Below the pieces are notes generated by a model. It saw only the letters and a program-made list of their open reading frames with translations. It was not told the DNA's origin and searched no databases. This document shows, piece by piece, positions 1 through 6,624 of a stretch of DNA of 16,989 nt. Source of the stretch: Streptosporangiaceae bacterium. GTDB taxonomy: Bacteria > Actinomycetota > Actinomycetes > Streptosporangiales > Streptosporangiaceae. The translations under genes and the position numbers were made by a program. The first letter of the stretch is position 1. Every line of letters begins with the position of its first letter. The stretch is from positions 1 through 16,989 of the forward strand of contig JAICWX010000191.1 of assembly GCA_025934635.1 (NCBI GenBank), in the 5' to 3' direction.

Positions 1-567
1 CACACGCAGGCAGCCACGATGCTCGCCACCGACTTCTTCCACGTGGACTGCGCGGTGACCCTGCAGCGCCTGTACTGCCTATTCGTCATGGAGATCGGCT
101 CCCGCTACGTGCATATCCTCGGGGTCACCGCGAACCCGGACGGGCCGTGGACTACCCAGCAGATCCGCAACCTGCTGATGGATCTGGGCAATCGCGCCGC
201 AGGGTTCCGGTTCCTGGTCCGCGACCGGGCCGGTCAGTTCACCAGCACGTTCGGCGCGGTGCTGGCTGGCGCCGGGATCGAGGTGGTGAAAATCCCACCG
301 CGGAGTCCGAGGGCGAACGCCTATGCCGAACGATTCGTGCTCACCGTCCGCACCGAGGTCACCGACCGGATGCTGGTCTTCGGCGAGCGGCACCTGCGGA
401 TGATCCTGGCCGATTAGAAGGCCCATTACAACGGATGGCGCCCTCATCGCAGCCGCGAGCTCCGCCCGCCGCGGCCCGGCCACCCGCCCGCCGACCTCTC
501 CAAGAAGCGGATCCAGCGTCGGCCCCTCGTCGGCGGCCTCATCAACGAATACGAGCGGGTCGCATAG
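1..567 (+). pseudogene. Integrase/transposase catalytic domain, 5'-truncated by window edge, internal amber stop
   Basis: The frame is open from the window edge. It reads as an rve-type DDE integrase core of the kind seen in actinobacterial IS3/IS481-like elements: DFFHVD near the start (first catalytic Asp), VRDRAGQF (second Asp) and [17 protein letters not shown] (catalytic Glu). A TAG at 415-417 interrupts it. The same frame continues past that stop with the family's usual tail (KAHYNGWRPHRSR, later GGLINEYERVA) to a TAG at 565-567. One substitution (probably a Tyr codon to TAG) therefore explains the break. The helix-turn-helix N-terminus lies outside the window. The product would lack about 50 C-terminal residues but keeps the catalytic Glu, so loss of activity is likely but not proven. 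It may mark the edge of the sugar island. Confidence 0.85.
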
Positions 568-587
568 AAGCCCAGGTCGGGACCGAT

Positions 588-618
588 AGGCGAATTCTGA
601 AACCCCACAGGCGAATTC
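588..618. repeat. Short direct repeat beyond the transposase gene, probable IS terminus
   Basis: AGGCGAATTC occurs at 588-597 and again at 609-618, 21 bp apart, directly after the transposase stop. Short spaced repeats are common at the ends of such elements, so this may be the right IS end. The left end is off the window, so the inverted repeat cannot be confirmed. Confidence 0.35.
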
Positions 619-807
619 AGGCAGCAGATCGGGTCAGGTCATGCCCGCAATCGACCTGCGGCCAGCTGAAGGCGACCTCAATTTCCGCGGGCGACGGCCA
701 TGTACCGCGGCCTGTCGCAGGCGTCAGATAGCAGGTCGCAGGAAGACGAGCATCCAGATGGTCGCGTCGCGTCTGCTGGATGGGGCTGTTGCCGTCCGTA
801 CGGGCAT
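619..807. other. Intergenic stretch between IS remnant and mutarotase gene
   Basis: No convincing gene is seen in this stretch on either strand. The only structure is a weak inverted repeat (CATCCAG at 751-757, CTGGATG at 776-782, 18-nt loop). It lies about 26 nt beyond the mutarotase stop and could end the minus-strand operon, but it has a short stem and no T-tract. Confidence 0.4.
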
Positions 808-1146
808 CTACGCTGGACCGGCTTCGCTCAGATGCCAGATTTCGGTCAGGTCGGACCATGTGCCGCCGGTTCCGGTATCGGCAAAGGGTTCGTGGCATGG
901 GTCGGTCAGCGCCCACCAGCGCCGGGTCTCAGGGTCCTGCGCAATGGCGGCCATATCGGCTTCGAAGTCGTCGCCAGTGTATTCGAAATATCCGAAAAGA
1001 GTGTCACCATGCAAGAAGATACTGTAGTTGGTGACGTGCGCGGACCGCAGCGCGGCCTGCACGGCCGGCCAGACGGCGGCGTGCAGGGCAAGGTATTCCT
1101 CGCGGTGCCCGGGGCGAAGGCGGACAGTCTGAGCCAGGCGTCTCAT
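808..1146 (-). CDS. RhaM-family sugar mutarotase (probable L-fucose mutarotase)
   Basis: This 112-residue protein matches the length and pattern of the L-rhamnose mutarotase (RhaM/YiiL) family, cytosolic enzymes that interconvert anomers of 6-deoxy sugars. Tyr18 and His22 fall exactly where the RhaM active-site Tyr and His lie, and the RRWW segment (residues 75-78) is the conserved tryptophan pair. NYSIFLHGDTLFGYFEY forms the ferredoxin-like core. I chose the ATG at 1146 because the family starts there and an AGGAG lies upstream (11-nt spacing, a little long). The frame stays open to 1329 without family similarity. In this neighbourhood L-fucose is a more likely substrate than L-rhamnose, because the same family serves the oxidative fucose route in other bacteria. 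It is the last gene of the minus-strand operon, 130 nt after a GntR regulator. Confidence 0.88.
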   Translation of the reverse strand: MRRLAQTVRLRPGHREEYLALHAAVWPAVQAALRSAHVTNYSIFLHGDTLFGYFEYTGDDFEADMAAIAQDPETRRWWALTDPCHEPFADTGTGGTWSDLTEIWHLSEAGPA

Positions 1147-1276
1147 GATGTGAGGTTCTCCTGCAGTCGCGTCCGGTAGGAGCTGGGATAGGCAGTAGGT
1201 GCGCTGTACGGTGCCGACAAACCCGCGCTCTCGGAGGAACTCCCGTCTCGGCACGCAGAATCGTGCAGAGGCCTCG

Positions 1277-2035
1277 TCATGCCGGCTCCGCGTGAGCGCC
1301 GGGATGCCGAGCCATACGCGTAGCGCCACGATAACTGGCGGCCTGACGCGCTGCGAGGCCGTCCGCCTCCACGGAGGTCAGCCAGTGCTCCACGCTGTCC
1401 AGGTGTACGGTGGCCCACGACCGTGCCAGTTCGGGATCCCGCGAGGTGAGCGCATCCAGGATGGCACGGTGTTCGGCAATCCTCCGTCTCGTGGAGCCCG
1501 TCTGGGTCAGCCCGCCCCAGATCCTGGCGCGCATTGTCGGCCCGGACAGCGAAACCAGCAGCGAGCACAGCGCCGAGTTTGCAGAGTATGCCGAAATCCG
1601 CCGGTGGAACTCAATGTCGTTGGCGACCAGCGCGTCTACGCTAGGATGCGGTCCGAGGCTGTCAAGCAACTGGCGCAGCCCCCGCACCTGTTCGTCGGTG
1701 ATCAGCTCGGCGGCCATGGCTGCCGCCGCGGGCTCGAGAATCCGCCGCACGCGCAGGAATTCGAGCGCTGACGCGCCATGCTGCGAGTCGACGATGAAGC
1801 TCAGTGCCTCAAGTAGCAGCGGAGGTTCCAGGCTGGTCACGTAGGTACCGTCACCGCGGCGGACGCGGAGGATGTTGGCTAGCGATAGCGCCCTGACCGC
1901 CTCGCGAAGTGAACTGCGCGACAGACCTAGTTCGGCGGCGAGGTCCGCCTCCCGGGGAAGCTTGTCGCCTGCGTTCAGCTCGCCGGAGAGGATCATCGCC
2001 TTGATCCTCTCGATGGCCTCGTCGGTAAGCGCCAC
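1277..2035 (-). CDS. FadR-subfamily GntR transcriptional regulator (copy 1)
   Basis: A 252-residue regulator with an N-terminal winged helix (LPREADLAAELGLSRSSLREAVRAL, then wing RRGDGTYVTSL) and a C-terminal all-helical FCD ligand-binding domain. The FCD metal/ligand positions are visible: NDIEFHRRI, AEHRAILDAL, and an HLDSVEHWL segment. The frame opens at ATG 2050, but I chose the GTG at 2033-2035. A GGAGGG (2042-2047) sits 6 nt before it, inside what would otherwise be codons 2-3. It follows the KDG kinase gene by about 110 nt and precedes the mutarotase gene. FCD regulators usually bind sugar acids or other organic acids. A pathway intermediate such as fuconate is the natural guess but is not shown. 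It is one of three related FadR-type regulators in this window. Confidence 0.87.
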   Translation of the reverse strand: MALTDEAIERIKAMILSGELNAGDKLPREADLAAELGLSRSSLREAVRALSLANILRVRRGDGTYVTSLEPPLLLEALSFIVDSQHGASALEFLRVRRILEPAAAAMAAELITDEQVRGLRQLLDSLGPHPSVDALVANDIEFHRRISAYSANSALCSLLVSLSGPTMRARIWGGLTQTGSTRRRIAEHRAILDALTSRDPELARSWATVHLDSVEHWLTSVEADGLAARQAASYRGATRMARHPGAHAEPA

Positions 2036-2041
2036 GACAGG

Positions 2042-2047
2042 CCCTCC
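2042..2047 (-). promoter_or_regulatory. Ribosome binding site deciding the GTG start of GntR copy 1
   Basis: On the minus strand GGAGGG is followed by CCTGTC and then GTG (2035-2033). The upstream ATG at 2050 has only a GAGG 2 nt away, too close for use. The GTG start is therefore preferred. Confidence 0.6.
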
Positions 2048-2144
2048 CATCGCCTCGTCGCTAGAAGGCCCGGGCCGCGCGTCCCCGCTCCACCGGCCTG
2101 CTTGTCTCGGCGTGGCGGGCGGGCATCCGGCGACCGGCGCCCCC

Positions 2145-3239
2145 TCATCGGATCACGCGCGCGGACCGGCCTGCGGCGAGCCTGCGCACCTCCGTGAGCG
2201 TGGCCATCGACGTGTCTCCGGGCGTGGTCATGGCCAGCGCCCCGTGAGCGACGCCGAAGGCCAGCGCGGTGTCAGGGTCGAAGCCCTCGAGAAGCCCGTA
2301 CGTCAGCCCGGAGACGAAGGAATCACCTCCGCCGATCCGGTCGAAGACTTCGAGTCCCGCCATCCAGGGACCTTCGTGGAAGGACGCGCGCGTGCGGCAT
2401 ACGCCGCTCCAGTCGTTGACAGAAGCCGTCCGGACCTGGCGGAGCGTCGCGGCGGCGATGGACAGCCCCGGGAAGTCCGAGAGGACTTGCGCCAGCATCC
2501 CGGAGTAGGTCGCGGCGTCGAGATCGAGGAGATCCTCACCGACGCCGTCAAGGCCGTACCCGAGGGCGGCGGAGTAGTCCTCTTCATTGCCGATGACGAC
2601 ATCGGCGTGCTGGATGAGCCGCCGGTTGACGTCGGCCACGGGCACGTCGGCGTGCTGCCATAGCGACGGACGGTAGTTAAGGTCATACGAGACAGCGGTT
2701 CCGTGACGTCGTGCGGCCTGCATGGCCTGGGCGGCAAGCTCCCGGGTGCCGGGGGAGAGGGCACTGAACACGCCGCCGGTATGGAACCAGCGGACCCCGT
2801 CCGCGCCGAAGATCCGGTCCCAGTCGACGTCTCCGGGCTTCATCTGCGACGCGGCTGAGTGCCCGCGGTCGGAGCAGCCGAGCGCTCCCCGCACGCCGAA
2901 GCCGCGCTCGGTGAAGTTGAGAGGGTTCCGCACGGTGCGGCCGATACCGTCGTATTCCCGCCAGCCGAGGTGGACCTGCTCGACGCCGCCTTGATAGATC
3001 AGGTCCTCGATGAGGTGACCGACCGGATTGTCGGCCAGAGCCGAGACGAGTCCGGTCCGCAGGCCGAAACACCGCTTCAGGCCGCGCGCGACGTTGTACT
3101 CCCCGCCACCTTCCGAGACGGAAAAGGTCCGCGTCGTGGCCACGCGGCCGGGTCCGGGATCCAGGCGCAGCATGACCTCGCCCAGGGCGAGGAGGTCGTA
3201 CCGGCACTCGCCGGCTGGCCGGAGCTGCACAGCGCTCAT
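2145..3239 (-). CDS. PfkB-family sugar kinase, 2-keto-3-deoxygluconate kinase-like
   Basis: The 364-residue protein has the ribokinase/PfkB fold. It starts with DLLALGEVMLRLDP, followed by the substrate-site SEGGGEYNVARGL (residues about 42-54). VSYDLNYRPSLW (183-194) is typical of KDG kinases. The ATP/anion-hole motif GGGDSF has its catalytic base at Asp306. KDG kinases phosphorylate 2-keto-3-deoxy aldonates at C6 with ATP in the cytosol. The ATG at 3239 overlaps the aldolase stop by ATGA, so translation is coupled. A 6-deoxy acid such as 2-keto-3-deoxy-L-fuconate has no C6 hydroxyl, so this enzyme implies another substrate, for example the keto-deoxy acid from L-galactonate. The in-frame sequence upstream to 3491 is not family-like and lies antisense to nothing recognisable, so it was excluded. 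Confidence 0.87.
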   Translation of the reverse strand: MSAVQLRPAGECRYDLLALGEVMLRLDPGPGRVATTRTFSVSEGGGEYNVARGLKRCFGLRTGLVSALADNPVGHLIEDLIYQGGVEQVHLGWREYDGIGRTVRNPLNFTERGFGVRGALGCSDRGHSAASQMKPGDVDWDRIFGADGVRWFHTGGVFSALSPGTRELAAQAMQAARRHGTAVSYDLNYRPSLWQHADVPVADVNRRLIQHADVVIGNEEDYSAALGYGLDGVGEDLLDLDAATYSGMLAQVLSDFPGLSIAAATLRQVRTASVNDWSGVCRTRASFHEGPWMAGLEVFDRIGGGDSFVSGLTYGLLEGFDPDTALAFGVAHGALAMTTPGDTSMATLTEVRRLAAGRSARVIR

Positions 3240-3913
3240 CGCAGTGCCGCCAGCGCTGCCTCGGCGCGCCGCCTGATCTCGTCGAAGCGCCCGGCGGCCA
3301 CCAGGTCGCGGGCGCACAGCCAGCTGGCGCCGCAGGCCAGCACGGAGGGAAGCTCCAGGTACTGGCCGATGGTGCTGTCGTCGATCCCCCCCGTCGGGAT
3401 GAACCGCATGTCCGGGTAGGGCGCGGCGACGGAGCGCACGAACGCCGGCCCCCCGAGCGAGGACACGGGAAAGACCTTGACCACCCGACATCCCAGGCCT
3501 CTGGCGCGATCGATCTCCGAGGGCGTCGCCACCCCGGGGAAGAAAGGCAGGCCGGCCTGGCGTGCGGCGGCCACGACGGGTTCGCTGAGGCCTGGCGCGA
3601 CGGCGAAACGGGCGCCGGCCTGCGCCGCGACCGCGGCCTGCCCGGCGTCGACCACGGTTCCGGCCCCGACCATCAGGCCGGGTATCTGGCTTGCCCGCGC
3701 GATGGCCTCATTGGCATGCTTGGTCCGGTACGTGATCTCGACGCAGGAAACGCCGCCGTCGGCGAGCGCGCGGCACGTTGCTTCCACCGTGCGGACGTCG
3801 AGGACGGTCAGGATCGGAAGCACCTTGACGCGGGCGAGCTTCTCCGCGACCTGTCCTTCCGCGTCCAGCGGGGCCCCGGTTACCGGGGGCACCGGCGTCA
3901 CCGGGCCAGCCAT
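3236..3913 (-). CDS. KDPG/KHG-type class I aldolase
   Basis: A 225-residue member of the 2-keto-3-deoxy-6-phosphogluconate / 4-hydroxy-2-oxoglutarate aldolase family (TIM barrel). The catalytic Glu59 is in CVEITYRT, the GAGTV strand lies at 83-87, the Schiff-base Lys146 is in CRVVKVFP, and FIPTGGI forms the phosphate/carboxylate end. It cleaves a 2-keto-3-deoxy sugar acid (usually the 6-phosphate) into pyruvate and an aldehyde. The ATG at 3913 overlaps the SDR stop by 16 nt. A GTG at 3901 would instead make a GTGA overlap and remove four residues, and the sequence does not decide between them. The downstream kinase gene overlaps by ATGA, so kinase and aldolase are translated together and probably act in sequence. 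Confidence 0.9.
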   Translation of the reverse strand: MAGPVTPVPPVTGAPLDAEGQVAEKLARVKVLPILTVLDVRTVEATCRALADGGVSCVEITYRTKHANEAIARASQIPGLMVGAGTVVDAGQAAVAAQAGARFAVAPGLSEPVVAAARQAGLPFFPGVATPSEIDRARGLGCRVVKVFPVSSLGGPAFVRSVAAPYPDMRFIPTGGIDDSTIGQYLELPSVLACGASWLCARDLVAAGRFDEIRRRAEAALAALR

Positions 3914-4677
3914 CCGCCGTCAACCGGCAGGACCGCGCCGTGCACGTAGTCCGCGGCGCCGGAGGACAGGTAGACGATGGCGCCGACGACATCGTCCGGG
4001 GTTCCCCAGCGGCGGGCCGGGATCCGGGCCAGGATCTCGGCGGATCGACCGGGGTCGTCCTGGAGCGCGCGGGTATTGTCGGTCCTGATGTAGCCGGGTG
4101 CGACGGCGTTCACGTTGACGCCTCGGCCGGCCCACTCGTTGGCCAGCGCCTTCGTCAGCCCTGCCAGCCCGCTCTTGCTGGCCGTATAGCCAGGCACGTT
4201 GATACCCCCTTGGAAAGAGAGCATCGAGGCGACGAACACCACCTTGCCGGCACCGCGATCGATCATCCCGCGGCCCAGCTCGCGGGTCAGGATGAACGGC
4301 GCGGTCAGGTTCACCTCGAGCACGCGGTCCCACAGGTCGTCGGCGTGCTCGGCCGCCGGCCTGCGGGCGATGGTGCCCGCGTTGTTGACGAGGATGTCGA
4401 TCGGCGTGCTCAGCGCACGCAGATCGGCCAGCAGCTGGTGCACCGAGTCGCGGTCGGAAAGGTCGCAGCGGAAACCGGCGAAAGCCCGGCCTGTGGCGCG
4501 AACGTCCTCGCCCACATCGCCGCCATCCTTGTCCAGGGCGGCACTGACGCCGACGATGTCGGCGCCTGCCGCCGCGAGTCCCGCCGCGGCGGCCCGGCCG
4601 ATTCCCCGCCGGCAGCCGGTCACCAGGGCGGTCTTGCCGGCCAGGTCCAACCGTGCGGCCGGGTCGCCGGCGCTCAT
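3898..4677 (-). CDS. SDR-family oxidoreductase, KduD-like (2-keto-3-deoxy sugar-acid dehydrogenase)
   Basis: A 259-residue classical short-chain dehydrogenase. The NAD(P)-binding TGCRRGIG lies at 20-27 and NNAG at 98-101, with the catalytic triad Ser151, Tyr164 and Lys168 (YTASK). The segment from GGINVPGYTASKSG to the APGYIRTDNT loop and the terminal VDGGWLAR are hallmarks of the KduD group (2-dehydro-3-deoxy-D-gluconate 5-dehydrogenase). In oxidative L-fucose routes an SDR oxidises 2-keto-3-deoxy-L-fuconate at C4, so that role is plausible here, but the KduD-type ends make the exact position attacked uncertain. The start ATG overlaps the upstream ADH stop by ATGA, placing it mid-operon between the ADH and the aldolase. 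Confidence 0.88.
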   Translation of the reverse strand: MSAGDPAARLDLAGKTALVTGCRRGIGRAAAAGLAAAGADIVGVSAALDKDGGDVGEDVRATGRAFAGFRCDLSDRDSVHQLLADLRALSTPIDILVNNAGTIARRPAAEHADDLWDRVLEVNLTAPFILTRELGRGMIDRGAGKVVFVASMLSFQGGINVPGYTASKSGLAGLTKALANEWAGRGVNVNAVAPGYIRTDNTRALQDDPGRSAEILARIPARRWGTPDDVVGAIVYLSSGAADYVHGAVLPVDGGWLAR

Positions 4678-5687
4678 GTCTGGCAGTCCACGAGGATCTT
4701 CATGGCCGAGGGGTTGTGCTGGAGCTGGTCCAGTGCGGCCGGCAGCTGCTCGAGCGGCTCGACGGACGTGATCAGGTCCGCCAGCGGCAGCCGTCCGCCG
4801 ATGATGATCTCGATGGCGCTCTGGTAGTCCTCGGGCTCGTAAACCCGCGTGCCGAGGACCTCGAGCTCCTTCCAGAAGACGTCGAACAGGCTGACCACCG
4901 GCGGCGCGGAGAAGATTGCCACCACCACGACCCGGCCGCGCAGGCCGGCCAGCCTGGTCATCGCCGCGGCACCGCCGGCTGAGCCGGAGACCTCGAAGAC
5001 GACGTCGGCGCCGCCGCCGGTGATGTCCTCCACCGCCTGGGAGATGTCGGTCCGGCCCGGATCAATAACCTCGAGCCCGAGGTGCCTGGCGAAGGCGAGC
5101 CGGCTGGCGTTGACCTCGCTGACGATGACTCGGGCGCCTCGCGAGCGGGCCACCAGGCTGATCATGACCCCGATCGGTCCGCCGCCGATCACCACGACGG
5201 TCTCCCCGGGGGCCACCCGGGCGCGGCGCACGTCGTGGCATGCGACGGCGAGGGGTTCGGTGAGCGCGGCTAGTTTGAGGTCGGCATCCGGCGGCAGCTT
5301 GTGGATCGTGAAGGCGGGGACGGTCCACGACCCCTGGAAGGCCCCTGGAGTATCGATGCCGAGAAACTTCAGGTCCCGGCAGATGTGGCTGACGCCTTTA
5401 TCCGCCGCGGTCTCGCCGCGGCTGTCCAGCGGACGGACGACCACCTTGTCGCCGTGGCCGAGACCTGTCACGCCCGGGCCGATCTCGGCGACCGTCCCGG
5501 CCATCTCGTGGCCGATGACTTGCGGCGGTCGCACGCGGTGATCCATGGACCCGTGCGCGATATGCAGGTCTGTCCCGCACAGTCCGCAGTACGCCACCTC
5601 GAGACGAACCTCACCCGTCCCGGGCGGGCGGACCTCACCGCGCCCGACGGTGAATCGTCCGGCTCCCCGGTAATAGACGGCCTTCAC
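4674..5687 (-). CDS. Zinc-type alcohol dehydrogenase (MDR family), structural-zinc lobe altered
   Basis: A 337-residue medium-chain dehydrogenase. Catalytic-zinc motifs are present (CGLCGTDLH with Cys37, then VIGHEMAG) and the Rossmann motif is VVVIGGGPIGVM. I placed the start at GTG 5685-5687: it forms a GTGA overlap with the GntR stop, has GGAG 6 nt upstream, and gives the family N-terminus VKAVYYRG. The long in-frame extension to 5918 is antisense-like, Arg/Pro-rich shadow sequence. Oddly, the loop that normally carries four structural-zinc cysteines reads RPLDSRGETAADKGVSHIC, so at most one Cys remains. The substrate is unknown. A sugar-acid 5-dehydrogenase or lactaldehyde/diol dehydrogenase role would suit the operon. 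It lies between GntR copy 2 and the SDR, with 4-bp overlaps at both ends. Confidence 0.87.
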   Translation of the reverse strand: MKAVYYRGAGRFTVGRGEVRPPGTGEVRLEVAYCGLCGTDLHIAHGSMDHRVRPPQVIGHEMAGTVAEIGPGVTGLGHGDKVVVRPLDSRGETAADKGVSHICRDLKFLGIDTPGAFQGSWTVPAFTIHKLPPDADLKLAALTEPLAVACHDVRRARVAPGETVVVIGGGPIGVMISLVARSRGARVIVSEVNASRLAFARHLGLEVIDPGRTDISQAVEDITGGGADVVFEVSGSAGGAAAMTRLAGLRGRVVVVAIFSAPPVVSLFDVFWKELEVLGTRVYEPEDYQSAIEIIIGGRLPLADLITSVEPLEQLPAALDQLQHNPSAMKILVDCQT

Positions 5688-6481
5688 GACGAGCTCCGGG
5701 CGGAACTGTTCCTGCGCAGGCGAACGTCGCGCGCGACCTGCGGCCGGCTCAGCTCGCCGCTGGCCAGCATTATCTCGAGCCAGCGCTCGTTCTCCGCGAG
5801 GTGGATCAGGTCGGCCGCGCTCGCGCGCCCGGCGTCTCCGGCCCGCAACGCTTCGTAAATATCGCGATGCCGTCGCCTCGTGACGTCCACGGCGTCGTGC
5901 TCGGTCGCGGTCCGCCACAGCCGGGCGCGCATCATGCCTCCGGACAGGTTGTGGATGAGGGACGCCAGCGTCGCGTTGCCTGCCGCGCTGTTGATGACGC
6001 GGTGAAAATCGTTGTCGGCATCGATGAAGGCTTGCGTTGTGTCCGCCCGCTCCATTCGCTCCAGGATGTCCGCGAGTTCGGCGAAGTCACCCTCGCTGAG
6101 CCGGGTGGCGGCCAGGCCCGTGGCGAAGGGTTCGAGGACCCGGCGCACCTGATGCGCCTCGAGAAGGGTTTTGCTGTCGAGTAGCTCTCCGACGAAGCCC
6201 ATCCCCGTCATGAGCAGGTCGGCGTCGAGGCTGGTCACGTACGTTCCGTCCCCCACCCGCGTGTCGAGCACCCCGATGAGGGTCAGGGCCCTGACTGCTT
6301 CGCGCAGCGAGTTGCGTGACAGTCCCAGTTTCTGCGCCAGTTCCCGCTCCGGGGGCAATTTCGCTCCGGCCTGGAACTCACCGGTCAGGATCAGGTCCTT
6401 GATCTTGATAATCGCCTGATCGGTCAGCGCTGGGGCGGGGGCCGTGGCTCCGTTGTCGGCCTTATCGTCATCTCGCGGCAC
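5684..6481 (-). CDS. FadR-subfamily GntR transcriptional regulator (copy 2)
   Basis: The winged-helix region reads LPPERELAQKLGLSRNSLREAVRAL followed by wing RVGDGTYVTSL. An FCD domain follows with metal-site histidines in ADNDFHRVI, RRHRDIYEAL and LIHLAENERWL. I chose the GTG at 6479-6481 (265 aa), which has GGAGGT 8 nt upstream and puts the HTH close to the N-terminus as in its two paralogues. The alternative ATG at 6626-6628 overlaps the dehydratase stop by ATGA and would add 49 Arg/Pro-rich residues without family resemblance. Because of that overlap it cannot be dismissed. The gene is embedded in the catabolic operon and overlaps the ADH start by GTGA, so its level should follow operon expression, consistent with feedback control by a pathway acid. 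Confidence 0.82.
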   Translation of the reverse strand: MPRDDDKADNGATAPAPALTDQAIIKIKDLILTGEFQAGAKLPPERELAQKLGLSRNSLREAVRALTLIGVLDTRVGDGTYVTSLDADLLMTGMGFVGELLDSKTLLEAHQVRRVLEPFATGLAATRLSEGDFAELADILERMERADTTQAFIDADNDFHRVINSAAGNATLASLIHNLSGGMMRARLWRTATEHDAVDVTRRRHRDIYEALRAGDAGRASAADLIHLAENERWLEIMLASGELSRPQVARDVRLRRNSSARSSS

Positions 6482-6489
6482 GGGCAGGT

Positions 6490-6495
6490 ACCTCC
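6490..6495 (-). promoter_or_regulatory. Ribosome binding site supporting the GTG start of GntR copy 2
   Basis: On the minus strand GGAGGT is followed by ACCTGCCC and GTG (6481-6479). This competes with an ATG at 6628 that sits in an ATGA overlap with the dehydratase stop. Confidence 0.5.
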
Positions 6496-6624
6496 AGGCG
6501 GTAGATACGGCGGACGTTCGGACCGGGTAGGGCCTCCGGACGGCCCGGCGAGGCGGTCCCGGCCGTCTCGCGGCACCGTCCCGCACCCGGCTGTCGTCCG
6601 GGTTCAGCAGCGCCGTCGGCCCGC

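Noticed and set aside
751..782. Operon terminator hairpin
   Set aside because: It has only a 7-bp stem with an 18-nt loop and no T-run, so it is not listed as a terminator.
808..1146. Assignment of the locus to L-rhamnose because of the RhaM-type mutarotase
   Set aside because: The dehydratase matches L-fuconate rather than L-rhamnonate dehydratases, and the AKR and lactonase remnant fit the fucose route. The mutarotase family is shared.
2859..4827. Long plus-strand frames opposite the kinase, aldolase and SDR
   Set aside because: They are antisense frames kept open by high GC, with compositions lacking family motifs, while the minus strand encodes complete enzymes.
5688..5918. N-terminal extension of the alcohol dehydrogenase to 5918
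   Set aside because: It is Arg/Pro-rich, lies antisense-like within the GntR gene and has no family similarity. The GTG at 5687 with GGAG and a GTGA overlap gives the expected length.
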